A DNA stretch of 64,000 nt from positions 1 to 64,000 of the forward strand of contig DASPNJ010000068.1 of NCBI GenBank assembly GCA_035626595.1, read 5' to 3'. Positions 16,913 through 25,802 of the stretch are shown piece after piece. The position numbers were made by a program, and so were the translations under genes. Source of the stretch: JAQGMV01 sp035626595. Lineage in GTDB: Bacteria > Pseudomonadota > Gammaproteobacteria > Burkholderiales > SG8-41. The notes under the pieces are model-generated. The model ran no database searches. It was not told where the DNA came from and saw only the letters and a list, made by a program, of their open reading frames with translations. Positions within the stretch are counted from its first letter, which is position 1, and the number at the start of each line of letters is the position of its first letter.

Positions 16913-18037
16913 CTAGCCGGTGTGCCGCGGCCGCGCGAGCGGCAGCCGCACCGTGAACTCGCTGCCGCGTCCGGGGCCTTCGCTTTTGACCTGGACCGAG
17001 CCGCCGTGGAGCTCCACGAGGTTCTTCACGAGCGACAGTCCGATGCCGAGGCCGCCGCCGGCCCGCTCCATGTTCGTCGCGACCTGCGTGAAGAGCTCGA
17101 AGATGTGCGGCTGCATTTCCTTCGGGATGCCGAGTCCGTTGTCCATCACGTGCACGAGCGCTTCGTCCTGCTCCATGCTCGCGCGCACTTCGATCGATCC
17201 GCCTTCGGGCGTGTACTTGGCGGCGTTCGTAAGCAGGTTCACGAAGACCTGCTCGAGGCGTCCCGCGTCGGCCTTGACGATGATCGGCACGGCCAGCAGG
17301 TGCTGCGCGAGGCGATGGCTGCGCTCGTCGATCAGCGGCCGCGTCATGTCGACTGCGCGGGCGATCACCTCGCGAACGTCGAGCGGCTGCAGATCGATCT
17401 GGATCTTGCCCGCGCTGATGCGTGTGACATCGAGGAGATCGTCGACCAGGCGCCGGATGAACTCGACCTGCCGCTCGATGAGCTTGATCGGGTATTGAAG
17501 GGCGGCCGCCTCCGGTGCGGTCATGCGAATCAGCTGCAGCGCGTTCACGAGCGGCGCGAGCGGATTGCGGAGCTCGTGCGAAAGCGTCGAGAGAAAAATG
17601 TTCTTGTGCTCGTCGGCTTGCACGAGCGCGTCCGCGCGCCGGCGCAGCGTCTCGAGCTGCTCCTTCACGTCGGTGCGGTTGCGCAGCGTCTTGCCGAAGC
17701 CGGCGACCTCGCCGGCGTCGTCACGCAGCGCGGTGGTGGAGCCCATTGCCCAGAAGCGCGAGCCGTCCGCCCGCATGAGCCAGCGGTCATTGCTCATGTC
17801 GGCGCTCCGGCTCGCGACGTGCAGCTCGTAATCGGGCACGCCTTCCTGCACGTCCTCCGGTGTGAAGAGGCGGTGCACCGCCTGGCCGATGAGATCCTCT
17901 GCCGGATAACCGAAGATGCGCGCGGCCGTCGGATTGCACCACACGATCGTGCCCCGCCTGTCGAGGAGCAGCGTCGCCTGGTCGGTCGTATGCTCCGCCT
18001 GAAGGCGCAGCAGCGTGTTGACGTCGATGGCAGCCAT
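16913..18037 (-). CDS. PAS-domain sensor histidine kinase (orphan, apparently soluble)
   Basis: The start is taken at 18037 (MAAIDVNTLLRLQAEHTTDQ), because the upstream in-frame part is rich in residues untypical of a kinase. A PAS domain covers roughly residues 20-130 (IVWCNPTAARIFGYPAEDLI). The H-box is FLSTLSHELRNPLAPL, followed by the N-box NLLTNAAKYTPEGG and the glycine boxes DNGLGIP and GLGIGLSLV. No membrane segment is seen. No response regulator lies alongside, so its partner must be elsewhere. Confidence 0.87.
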   Translation of the reverse strand: MAAIDVNTLLRLQAEHTTDQATLLLDRRGTIVWCNPTAARIFGYPAEDLIGQAVHRLFTPEDVQEGVPDYELHVASRSADMSNDRWLMRADGSRFWAMGSTTALRDDAGEVAGFGKTLRNRTDVKEQLETLRRRADALVQADEHKNIFLSTLSHELRNPLAPLVNALQLIRMTAPEAAALQYPIKLIERQVEFIRRLVDDLLDVTRISAGKIQIDLQPLDVREVIARAVDMTRPLIDERSHRLAQHLLAVPIIVKADAGRLEQVFVNLLTNAAKYTPEGGSIEVRASMEQDEALVHVMDNGLGIPKEMQPHIFELFTQVATNMERAGGGLGIGLSLVKNLVELHGGSVQVKSEGPGRGSEFTVRLPLARPRHTG

Positions 18038-18152
18038 GATGTGCAGGAACGGGGATGCACACGTTTCAGGCCCGGCGCTTCGCATGTCGAAAACCGGTGT
18101 GCATCCGCGGTTTCCGGCAAGTGCAAGATTCAGACCTCGTGCAGGCGCGGAG

Positions 18153-19253
18153 TCACTGCAGCACCCACTTGCCACCGCGAACGCTGAAGACGGAGAGCTG
18201 CGGGTTTTTCAGATCCCCGTTCGCTTCGAACTCGATATCGGCGGTAACGCCGGGGTGCCGGATGCGTGCGAGGACCGGCAGGTACTTCGCAGGGTCGGAG
18301 GAGTCCGCCTTTTCCATAGCCGCCGCGAGCACCATCACGGCGTCATAGAAGTACGGTGCGTACAGGCCGATCTCCTGCTTCCAGCGGGCGCGGTACGCTC
18401 GGTCGAACGCGGGACCGTTCGGCCGCCTGGACAGCGCCGCGCCGGGGGTCGACGCGATGTGACCTTCGGCGGCGGGGCCCGCAAGCTCCAGGAACTTAGC
18501 GGTGTTGATCGTTTCGCCGCCGAGCAGCACCGCCTTCACGCCCAGCTCGCGCATCTGCCGCGCGAGCGGACCGGCCTGCGCGTCGTACCCGGCGAAGAAG
18601 ATCGCCTGCGGCTCCGCGGCTTTGAGGAGCGTCACCACGGCGCGGAAATCGAAATCCTTGTCGCTCACGTATTCACGTTTGGCGATGCTGCCGCCGGCCG
18701 CTTTCACCGCGGAGGCGAACGCGTCGGCCAGACCCTGACCGTAGGCGGTGCGGTCGTCGACCACCGCGATGCGCTTCAAGCCGAGCCGCCGCACGGCGTA
18801 CTCGCCCAGCGTGGCGCCCTGCTTGTCGTCGTCGGCCATGACGCGAAAGGCCGTGCGGTAGCCCTGGCGTGTGTACCTGGGATTGGTCGAGACCGAGATC
18901 TGCGGAATGCCCGCGTCGTGGTAGATCGTGGAGGCCGGTATGGTGACGCCCGAGTTGAAGTGCCCCACCATGCCCCGAATCCCGCGGTCCACCAGACGCT
19001 GTGCGACCAGCGTGCCGGTTTTGGGATCCGCCTGATCGTCTTCGACGACCAGCTCGAACCTGAGCTTGCTGCCGCGGCGCGCGTTCAGCTCCTCCACGGC
19101 CATCTGCGCGCCGTTGCGATTGTCGATCCCGTAATGCGCCTGCGGACCGGTGAGCGGTGAAGCGAATCCGATGCGTACCGATGGCGCGCGTTGCGCCAGC
19201 GCGTCGGCGCCGACCAAACCGAACAGGAACAGACCGATCGCTAGCGCGCGCAT
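18153..19253 (-). CDS. Periplasmic amino-acid-type ABC substrate-binding protein (LivJ-like)
   Basis: The 366-residue protein has a signal peptide ending near ADALAQ, then the type I periplasmic-binding fold typical of branched-chain amino acid receptors (VRIGFASPLTGPQAHYGIDN, then GAQMAVEELNARRG, and AYGQGLADAFASAVKAAGG). No permease or ATPase genes are adjacent, so it either uses a transporter encoded elsewhere or acts as a sensor. It is 39 bp downstream of the glycerate kinase gene and probably shares its transcript. The ligand cannot be told from sequence. Confidence 0.85.
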   Translation of the reverse strand: MRALAIGLFLFGLVGADALAQRAPSVRIGFASPLTGPQAHYGIDNRNGAQMAVEELNARRGSKLRFELVVEDDQADPKTGTLVAQRLVDRGIRGMVGHFNSGVTIPASTIYHDAGIPQISVSTNPRYTRQGYRTAFRVMADDDKQGATLGEYAVRRLGLKRIAVVDDRTAYGQGLADAFASAVKAAGGSIAKREYVSDKDFDFRAVVTLLKAAEPQAIFFAGYDAQAGPLARQMRELGVKAVLLGGETINTAKFLELAGPAAEGHIASTPGAALSRRPNGPAFDRAYRARWKQEIGLYAPYFYDAVMVLAAAMEKADSSDPAKYLPVLARIRHPGVTADIEFEANGDLKNPQLSVFSVRGGKWVLQ

Positions 19254-19292
19254 CGAAAAATCATAGCATCGGACGCCGCACTGGACGCCGCG

Positions 19293-20573
19293 TCAGGTAA
19301 TCAGGATCGCGCGATAGTCGTTCACGTTGGTGCGCGTCGGGCCGGTGACGACGAGCGAGCCAAGCGCCGAGAAGAAGGCGTAAGCATCGTTGTCGGCGAG
19401 TAGCGCGTCGGGCCGCAGTTTCTTTGCCGCGGCACGCTTCAGCGCGTCGGGCGCGAGGGTCGCACCGGCGTTGTCCTCCGAGCCGTCGATGCCGTCGGTA
19501 TCGCACGCGAGCGCGTGTATGCGTTCGGCGCCGGCGAGATCGATCGCGAGCGAGAGCAGGAACTCGGCGCACCGGCCGCCGCGTCCTTCGCCGCGCACCG
19601 TCACCGTGCACTCGCCGCCTGACAGCAGCGCCACCGGCGCCGGCCATGGCTTACCGTGCGTGCGGACTTCGCGCGCGAGCGCACCGTAGACCTTGGCTAC
19701 CTCGCGCGCTTCGCCCGTCACCGAATCACCGAGGATCACGGGCTGGACGCCGTGATGCCGGAAGAAATCGGCCGCGGCCTGGAGCGAGTCGTGGGCCCGC
19801 GCGATGACGCGATTCTCGACGCGCTGGAACAGCCGCTCGCCGGGCTTCGGTGTCTCGGGCAGCTCGCCGCGCGTCCCGCGCTCGAGGTGGGCTTGCACGG
19901 CCGGCGGCGTGCGCACTTCGTAGCGGTTCAGGATATCGATCGCGTCGCGGTAGGTCGTCGGGTCCGGTGCGCACGGGCCCGACGCTATGTGAGTGGGATC
20001 GTCGCCGGTCACGTCCGAGACGATCAGCGCGAGCACGCGCGCGCGCGTCGCGGCTGCCAGCCGCCCGCCCTGTATCGCGGACAGGTGCTTGCGCACCGTG
20101 TTCATCTCCTGGATCGGCGCGCCGGAGCGCAGCAGCTCGCGGGTGGTCGCGCTCAGATCCGCCGTGGTCAGTCCCTCTGCCGGCAGCGTGAGCAGGCTCG
20201 AGCCGCCGCCGGACAGCAGCACCAGCATGAGATCGTCGCGCGTGAGCGCTTTTGCGCGCCGCAGAATCTCGTGCGCGGCTTTCTCGCCGGCCTCGTCGGG
20301 CACCGGATGCCCGGCTTCGACCACCGTCACGCGATTGGTGAGTAGCCCATGCTGGTAGCGCGTGACGACGAGGCCCTCGAGCGGGGTGTCGGCGGGCATG
20401 CCCTGCTCGACGGCGAGCGCCATCGCTGCGGCCGCCTTGCCGGCGCCGACGACGAGCACGCGGCCGTTGTGTTGGTCCGGTAGCTTCGGCAGGTGCGCCG
20501 GTACGCGTTTCAGCGGATCCGCGGCGGCGAGGGCGGCTTCGAAGCTGCCGAGCAGGAGCTCGCGGGGCGACAT
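19293..20573 (-). CDS. Glycerate 2-kinase (MOFRL / DUF4147 family)
   Basis: The 426-residue protein shows VLVVGAGKAAAAMALAVEQG, the phosphate-binding LLSGGGSSLLTLPA, the VSDVTGDDPTHIASGP segment and a C-terminal MOFRL domain (ALACDTDGIDGSEDNAGA). The family phosphorylates D-glycerate to 2-phosphoglycerate in glyoxylate and tartrate breakdown. No glyoxylate or tartronate genes are adjacent. It lies between uvrA and the LivJ-like receptor on one strand. GckA/TtuD type is inferred. Confidence 0.87.
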   Translation of the reverse strand: MSPRELLLGSFEAALAAADPLKRVPAHLPKLPDQHNGRVLVVGAGKAAAAMALAVEQGMPADTPLEGLVVTRYQHGLLTNRVTVVEAGHPVPDEAGEKAAHEILRRAKALTRDDLMLVLLSGGGSSLLTLPAEGLTTADLSATTRELLRSGAPIQEMNTVRKHLSAIQGGRLAAATRARVLALIVSDVTGDDPTHIASGPCAPDPTTYRDAIDILNRYEVRTPPAVQAHLERGTRGELPETPKPGERLFQRVENRVIARAHDSLQAAADFFRHHGVQPVILGDSVTGEAREVAKVYGALAREVRTHGKPWPAPVALLSGGECTVTVRGEGRGGRCAEFLLSLAIDLAGAERIHALACDTDGIDGSEDNAGATLAPDALKRAAAKKLRPDALLADNDAYAFFSALGSLVVTGPTRTNVNDYRAILIT

Positions 20574-20617
20574 TCAGCCAGCGCGCGAATGCGGGAACGG
20601 GTGCACGAGCGTGCCTT

Positions 20618-23581
20618 TCACTGCAGCACTTCTTTCAGGTAGCCGCCGGTGTGGCTCTCGGCGCACCGTGCGACGTCCTCCGGCGTGCCTTCTACGACCA
20701 CCCGGCCGCCGGCGCCACCGCCCTCGGGTCCGAGGTCGATCACCCAGTCGGCGGTCTTGATCACGTCGAGGTTGTGCTCGATCACGACGATCGTATTGCC
20801 GTGATCGCGCAGCCGGTGGAGCACGCGCAGCAGCAGGTCGGTGTCGTGGAAATGAAGCCCGGTCGTCGGCTCGTCCAGAATGTAGAGCGTGCGCCCGGTG
20901 TCGCGCTTGGAGAGCTCGAGCGCGAGCTTCACGCGCTGGGCCTCGCCGCCCGAGAGGGTGATGGCGCTCTGACCGAGCGTGATGTAGCCAAGCCCGACGT
21001 CGAGCAGCGTCTGGAGCTTGCGCGCGAGCACCGGCACGGCGCTGAAGAACTCGGTCGCCTGCTCGACCGTCATTTCCAGCACCTCGTGGATGTTGCGGCC
21101 CTTGTATTCGATCTCGAGCGTCTCGCGGTTGTACCGTGCGCCGTGGCAGACATCGCACGGCACGTAGATGTCCGGCAGGAAGTGCATCTCGACTTTGAGC
21201 ATGCCGTCGCCCTGGCAGGCTTCGCACCGGCCGCCTTTCACGTTGAACGAGAAGCGGCCGGCGCCGTAGCCGCGCTCGCGCGCCGCAGGCACACCGGCGA
21301 AAAGGTCGCGTATCGGCGTGAAAAGCCCGGTGTAGGTCGCCGGGTTCGATCGCGGCGTGCGGCCAATCGGGCTCTGGTCGACGTTCACCACCTTGTCGAT
21401 GAGCTCCAAGCCGGCGATCGATTCATGGGGTGCCGGCTCGGTGGAGCTTCCGTAGAGCTGGCGCGCCACGGTGTTGTATAGCGTGTCATTCACGAGTGTC
21501 GATTTGCCCGAGCCCGACACGCCGGTCACGCAGACGAAGAGTCCGACCGGGATGTTGACGGTCACGTCTTTCAGGTTGTTGCCCTTCGCGCCGACGATCG
21601 AAAGCTGCCGCTTCGGATTCACGCGATGGCGCAGGCCCGGAAGCTCGATGCGGCGCCGGCCGCTCAAGTACTGGCCTGTCAGCGATTCCGCGTGCGCGCT
21701 GATCTCCTGCGGCGTGCCCTCGGCGACGACGCGGCCGCCGTGCTCGCCGGCACCCAGGCCCATATCGATGACATGGTCGGCGCTCATGATCGCTTCCTCA
21801 TCGTGCTCGACCACGATCACGGAGTTGCCGATGTCGCGCAGGCGCCTCAACGTATCGAGGAGCCGGCTGTTGTCGCGCTGATGCAGTCCGATCGAAGGCT
21901 CGTCCAGCACGTACATGACGCCGGTCAGGCCCGAGCCGATCTGGCTCGCGAGCCGGATGCGCTGCGCTTCGCCGCCGGAGAGCGTATCGGCCGAGCGGTC
22001 CAGCGACAGATATTCGAGTCCGACGTTCACGAGAAACTGCAGGCGGTTCAGTATCTCGCGCACGATTTTTTCCGCGATCGCCTGCTTCACGCCGGGCAGC
22101 GTGAGGCGACCGAAGAACTCGATCGCATCCGACAACGGCAGCGCCGAAAGCTCGTAAATCGGCCGCTCCGCGACTTTCACGTTGCGCGCCGAGGTGCGCA
22201 ACCGCGTGCCGCCGCATTCGGGGCACGATTGGGCGTTGAGATATTTCGCGAGCTCCTCGCGCACCACGGCCGAGTCGGTCTCGCGGTAGCGCCGCTCGAG
22301 ATTCGGCAGCACGCCCTCGAACGGATGCTCGCGAAAGTGTTTGTTTCCGCGCTCCCCGACGTACAGGAAGCGGATCTTGTCGCGCCCGGAGCCGTGAAGG
22401 ATCGCCTGCTGCACGGCTTCCGGCAGCTCGCCGAATGGACGCTCGAGGTCGAAGCCGTAGTGCGTCGCGAGGCCCTGCAGCATCTGGAAGTAGAACTGAT
22501 TGCGTCTGTCCCACCCCTTGATCGCGCCGGACGCGAGTGAGAGCTCCGGAAAGGCGACGACGCGCTTCGGATCGAAGAAGCTGATCGTGCCCAGACCATC
22601 GCAGCGCGCGCAGGCGCCCAGCGGGTTGTTGAACGAGAACAGCCGCGGCTCGAGCTCGGGCAGCGAGTAGCTGCAGATCGGGCACGCGAACTTGGCCGAA
22701 AAAAGATGCTCGCGGTCAGTGTCCATCTCGACCGCAAGCGCGCGGCCGTCGGCGTGGCGCAGCGCCGTTTCGAATGATTCGGCCAGCCGCTGCTTTGCGT
22801 CGGCGCGGATCTTCAGCCGGTCGACGACGACTTCCACCGTGTGCTTCACGCTTTTCTTGAGCTTCGGCAGCTCGTCGAGCTCGTAGACCGTACCGTCCAC
22901 ACGTATGCGCACGAAGCCCTGCGCGCGCAGCTCCTCGAAGAGATCCGCCTGCTCGCCCTTGCGCCCGACGATCAGCGGCGCGAGCACCATGAGCCGCGTG
23001 TCCTCCGGCAGCGTGAGCACGTGATCGACCATCTGGGAGACGCTTTGCGCGGTGAGCAGGATCTGGTGCTCCGGGCAGTACGGGTCGCCGATGCGCGCAT
23101 ACAGCAGCCGCAGATAGTCGTGGATCTCGGTGATCGTGCCGACGGTGGAGCGCGGATTGTGGCTCGCGGCTTTCTGCTCGATCGAGATGGCAGGGGAAAG
23201 CCCCTCGATCAGGTCGACGTCGGGTTTCTCCATGAGCTGCAGGAACTGCCGCGCGTACGCCGACAGCGATTCGACGTATCGGCGCTGACCTTCGGCGTAC
23301 AGCGTGTCGAATGCGAGCGAAGACTTGCCCGATCCGGAGAGACCGGTGATCACGACCAGCCGGTTGCGCGGCAGGTCGACGTTGACGTTCTTGAGGTTGT
23401 GCGTGCGAGCGCCGCGTATGCGGATCAGACCGTCGGTGCCGCTTCCCGCACTCGTATCACCGCCGGTCGCGGCACTCGCGGCGCCGCCTGTTCCCGCACC
23501 TGTGTCGCCGTCGCGATCACGATCGCTGCCGCGCGCGCGCGAACCGGTCAGCGGAACGAGGGAAGGTCGGCTTAACGTCAT
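20618..23581 (-). CDS. uvrA: UvrABC excinuclease subunit A, with a ~50-residue N-terminal extension
   Basis: The 987-residue protein aligns by eye with E. coli UvrA (940). It has Walker A GLSGSGKSS and GVSGSGKST, ABC signatures LSGGEAQRIRLASQI and LSGGEAQRVKLALEL, and zinc-binding CPIC...CARCDG and CEACQGDG...CDVCHG. UvrA dimers find bulky DNA lesions and load UvrB. The first ~50 residues, before LIRIRGARTHNLKN, are Gly/Ser/Thr/Asp-rich and absent from most UvrA. The start is uncertain, but no better-placed ATG is evident. Confidence 0.96.
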   Translation of the reverse strand: MTLSRPSLVPLTGSRARGSDRDRDGDTGAGTGGAASAATGGDTSAGSGTDGLIRIRGARTHNLKNVNVDLPRNRLVVITGLSGSGKSSLAFDTLYAEGQRRYVESLSAYARQFLQLMEKPDVDLIEGLSPAISIEQKAASHNPRSTVGTITEIHDYLRLLYARIGDPYCPEHQILLTAQSVSQMVDHVLTLPEDTRLMVLAPLIVGRKGEQADLFEELRAQGFVRIRVDGTVYELDELPKLKKSVKHTVEVVVDRLKIRADAKQRLAESFETALRHADGRALAVEMDTDREHLFSAKFACPICSYSLPELEPRLFSFNNPLGACARCDGLGTISFFDPKRVVAFPELSLASGAIKGWDRRNQFYFQMLQGLATHYGFDLERPFGELPEAVQQAILHGSGRDKIRFLYVGERGNKHFREHPFEGVLPNLERRYRETDSAVVREELAKYLNAQSCPECGGTRLRTSARNVKVAERPIYELSALPLSDAIEFFGRLTLPGVKQAIAEKIVREILNRLQFLVNVGLEYLSLDRSADTLSGGEAQRIRLASQIGSGLTGVMYVLDEPSIGLHQRDNSRLLDTLRRLRDIGNSVIVVEHDEEAIMSADHVIDMGLGAGEHGGRVVAEGTPQEISAHAESLTGQYLSGRRRIELPGLRHRVNPKRQLSIVGAKGNNLKDVTVNIPVGLFVCVTGVSGSGKSTLVNDTLYNTVARQLYGSSTEPAPHESIAGLELIDKVVNVDQSPIGRTPRSNPATYTGLFTPIRDLFAGVPAARERGYGAGRFSFNVKGGRCEACQGDGMLKVEMHFLPDIYVPCDVCHGARYNRETLEIEYKGRNIHEVLEMTVEQATEFFSAVPVLARKLQTLLDVGLGYITLGQSAITLSGGEAQRVKLALELSKRDTGRTLYILDEPTTGLHFHDTDLLLRVLHRLRDHGNTIVVIEHNLDVIKTADWVIDLGPEGGGAGGRVVVEGTPEDVARCAESHTGGYLKEVLQ

Positions 23582-23600
23582 CGGGAGACAAGGGCAAACC

Positions 23601-23609
23601 TGCTAATAT
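23601..23609 (+). promoter_or_regulatory. Putative extended -10 element upstream of the MFS gene
   Basis: TGCTAATAT matches an extended -10 (TG-N-TATAAT-like) 48 bp before the 23657 start. No convincing -35 is seen. The position also lies just upstream of the divergent uvrA start. Confidence 0.4.
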
Positions 23610-23656
23610 ACCGAAGACCTCCTCGCATTCCCATTCGTTCCAAACCCCGCAGCACG

Positions 23657-25063
23657 ATGTCCGCGCGCGACCGCATGAGTCCCGTTGAGCTTCGCGCGAG
23701 CGTGAGCCTTGCCGCGATCTTCGGGCTGCGCCTGCTGGGGATGTTCATCATCCTGCCGGTGTTCGCGATCTACGCGGAGCAGCTGCCCGGCGGCCACGAT
23801 CTCACGCTCGTCGGCATCGCAATCGGCGCGTACGGCCTCACGCAGGCGGCGCTCCAGATCCCCTTCGGCTGGTGGTCCGACCGCTACGGGCGCAAGCCCG
23901 TGATCTACGTGGGGCTCGCGATCTTCGCCGCCGGCAGCTTCATCGCAGCCGCGGCAGCGAGCATCTACCTCGTGATCGTCGGGCGCGTGCTGCAGGGCGC
24001 GGGCGCAATCTCGGCGGCGGTGATGGCAATGGCCGCGGATTTGACGCGCGAAGAGCATCGCACGAAGGCGATGGCGATGATCGGCTCGACGATCGGGCTC
24101 GCGTTCGCGTTTTCGCTCGTCGCGAGCCCATGGTTGGCCGGTCTCATCGGCGTCCCGGGTCTGTTCGCCATGACCGGCGCGCTCGCGCTCGCTGCAATGC
24201 TGGTGGTGTGGCGTGTCGTCCCGGACATCGAAGAGACGCGGCGCCCGAGCCGCGGCAGCGCGCTGCGCGAGTTCTGGCATGCCTTGTCCGATCCTCAGCT
24301 TGCCCGGCTCAACTACGGGATCTTCGTGCTGCACGCGGTGCTGATGTCGCTTTTCATCGTCGTGCCGTTCTCGCTGCGCGACGCCGGCCTGCCGCTGCCG
24401 GGACACTGGAAGGTTTATCTGCCCGCGATGCTCGGCTCGTTCGTGCTCATGCTGCCTGCGGTCCTGGGCCGATCGAGCGCGCAGCGCCTGAAACCAGTCT
24501 TCATCGGATCGATCGCGGTGCTACTCGCCGCGCACCTCGCGCTCCCGTGGCTTGCCGGCGGCGTCGCCTCGCTCACGCTGTTCCTGCTTTTCTTTTTCAC
24601 GCCGTTCAACGTGCTCGAGGCGATGCTGCCTTCGCTCACCTCCCGGCTCGCGCCCGCGCACAGCAAAGGTATCGCAATCGGCCTTTACAGTAGCGTGCAG
24701 TTCTTCGGCACTTTTTTCGGCGCCGCCGCCGGCGGATTCCTGTACGAACACTGGGGTACGACCAGCGTCGTAATCGCAAACGCGGCGCTGCTCGTTATCT
24801 GGATCATCGCCGCTGCAGGCATGCGCCCGCAGGGGGTGCTCAGCCTGCGCACGTACAGCGTGCCGCCGCTCGACGCGCAGCAGGCGCAGCGTCTCGCCGC
24901 GCGCTTGCAGGCGCTTGCGGGCGTGCGCGAAGCGCGCGTCATCGCAGAGGAGAGGACGGCATCTCTCATGGTGGACAGCACCGCCTTTGACGAACACAAT
25001 GTGCTTCAAGCTATAGCATCGCAAGGAGAGCTCACATGGCCTCAGTCAACAAAGTCATCCTGA
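23657..25063 (+). CDS. MFS efflux transporter with C-terminal YAM domain (YajR-like)
   Basis: The 468-residue protein has about twelve membrane segments and the MFS motif A GWWSDRYGRKPVIY. A soluble C-terminal ferredoxin-like domain (about residues 395-460, RTYSVPPLDAQQAQRLAARL) marks the YajR group. The substrate is unknown. The start could also be the ATG 18 bp later (MSPVELRASVSL). The gene lies in the conserved uvrA / MFS / ssb block, and its 3' end overlaps ssb by 28 bp. Confidence 0.85.
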   Translation: MSARDRMSPVELRASVSLAAIFGLRLLGMFIILPVFAIYAEQLPGGHDLTLVGIAIGAYGLTQAALQIPFGWWSDRYGRKPVIYVGLAIFAAGSFIAAAAASIYLVIVGRVLQGAGAISAAVMAMAADLTREEHRTKAMAMIGSTIGLAFAFSLVASPWLAGLIGVPGLFAMTGALALAAMLVVWRVVPDIEETRRPSRGSALREFWHALSDPQLARLNYGIFVLHAVLMSLFIVVPFSLRDAGLPLPGHWKVYLPAMLGSFVLMLPAVLGRSSAQRLKPVFIGSIAVLLAAHLALPWLAGGVASLTLFLLFFFTPFNVLEAMLPSLTSRLAPAHSKGIAIGLYSSVQFFGTFFGAAAGGFLYEHWGTTSVVIANAALLVIWIIAAAGMRPQGVLSLRTYSVPPLDAQQAQRLAARLQALAGVREARVIAEERTASLMVDSTAFDEHNVLQAIASQGELTWPQSTKSS

Positions 25064-25488
25064 TCGGCAACCTGGGCGCCGATCCGGAAACGCGCTATCT
25101 GCCGAGCGGCGATGCGGTCACCAATATCCGCATCGCGACGACCGATACCTGGAAGGACAAGAACGGCGAGAAGCAGGAGCACACCGAATGGCACCGCGTC
25201 GCCTTTTTCGGCAAGACGGCGGAGATCGCGGGCGAGTACCTCAAGAAAGGCTCGCCGGTATACGTCGAAGGCCGCATCCGCACGCGTAAGTGGCAGGACA
25301 AGGAAGGGCAGGAGCGCTATTCGACCGAGATCGTCGCGGATCGCATGCAGCTTCTCGGCGGGCGACAGAGCGGCGGCGCCGAACCGATGACGCGCGAGCC
25401 GGCGGCAGCCAGCGCCGGTAGCGCGAAACCCGCGCAACGCAAAGGCGGCGGTGCGTTCGACGAGATGGACGACGACATTCCTTTCTAG
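25036..25488 (+). CDS. ssb: Single-stranded DNA-binding protein
   Basis: The 150-residue protein has the SSB OB-fold (MASVNKVILIGNLGADPETR, then EWHRVAFFGKTAEIAGEYLK) and the acidic tip DEMDDDIPF that recruits replication and repair proteins. The linker is short. Its ATG lies inside the previous gene in another frame, 8 bases after AAGGAGAG, so translation may depend on the upstream ribosome. Neighbouring uvrA fits a repair context. Confidence 0.97.
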   Translation: MASVNKVILIGNLGADPETRYLPSGDAVTNIRIATTDTWKDKNGEKQEHTEWHRVAFFGKTAEIAGEYLKKGSPVYVEGRIRTRKWQDKEGQERYSTEIVADRMQLLGGRQSGGAEPMTREPAAASAGSAKPAQRKGGGAFDEMDDDIPF

Positions 25489-25522
25489 TGCCGGCTATCG
25501 CGGACACTAAAGAAACCTCATT

Positions 25523-25575
25523 ACGAACAGAGGGGAACCTAGGTTCCGCTCCGTAACCTCCCTTCCTTCGGCTCG
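25523..25575 (+). repeat. Structured repeat family 2, copy A
   Basis: Read in the ssb direction it has ACGAACAGAGGGGAAC, a perfect 14-bp palindrome GGAACCTAGGTTCC, then CTCCGTAACCTCCCTTCC and TTCGGC. The same flanks occur on the opposite strand at 44817-44891 and 59466-59540, where the inner palindrome has a different sequence. Confidence 0.72.
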
Positions 25576-25610
25576 CTGCCGCTCGCTCCACTGCCTCGCA
25601 CGTTAAAGGA

Positions 25611-25660
25611 GCGGAGGAGAATCGGTGATGGTTTCCCTCCGTACCCCCCCTTCCTTCGCC
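25611..25660 (+). repeat. Structured repeat family 2, partial copy A2
   Basis: GGAGAATCGGTGATG, then GTTTCCCTCCGTACC and CCTTCCTTCGCC match the inner and 3' parts of copies A and B. The ACGAACAG end and the inner hairpin are missing. It is in tandem with copy A. Confidence 0.6.
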
Positions 25661-25802
25661 TGAGACGACGCCTTCTCCCTAGCGTGTAGGCTGGTGCGCT
25701 ATCAGCGCACCCTACGCCGCACCGAACTCCGTGGCACCGGGCTTGCTTTAGCAGCACGCGGCTGCATTAATTCACGCACGCAAGCGCAAACAGGGGAGAC
25801 GC

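Larger units (their letters stand above)
25489..25802. other. Gene-free 314-bp spacer with two repeat copies
   Basis: The spacer between ssb and the SLC13 gene holds family 2 repeats at 25523-25575 and 25611-25660. Further on is a short palindrome, GGTGCGCTATCAGCGCACC, at about 25692-25710. No credible coding frame or tRNA was seen. Confidence 0.7.
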
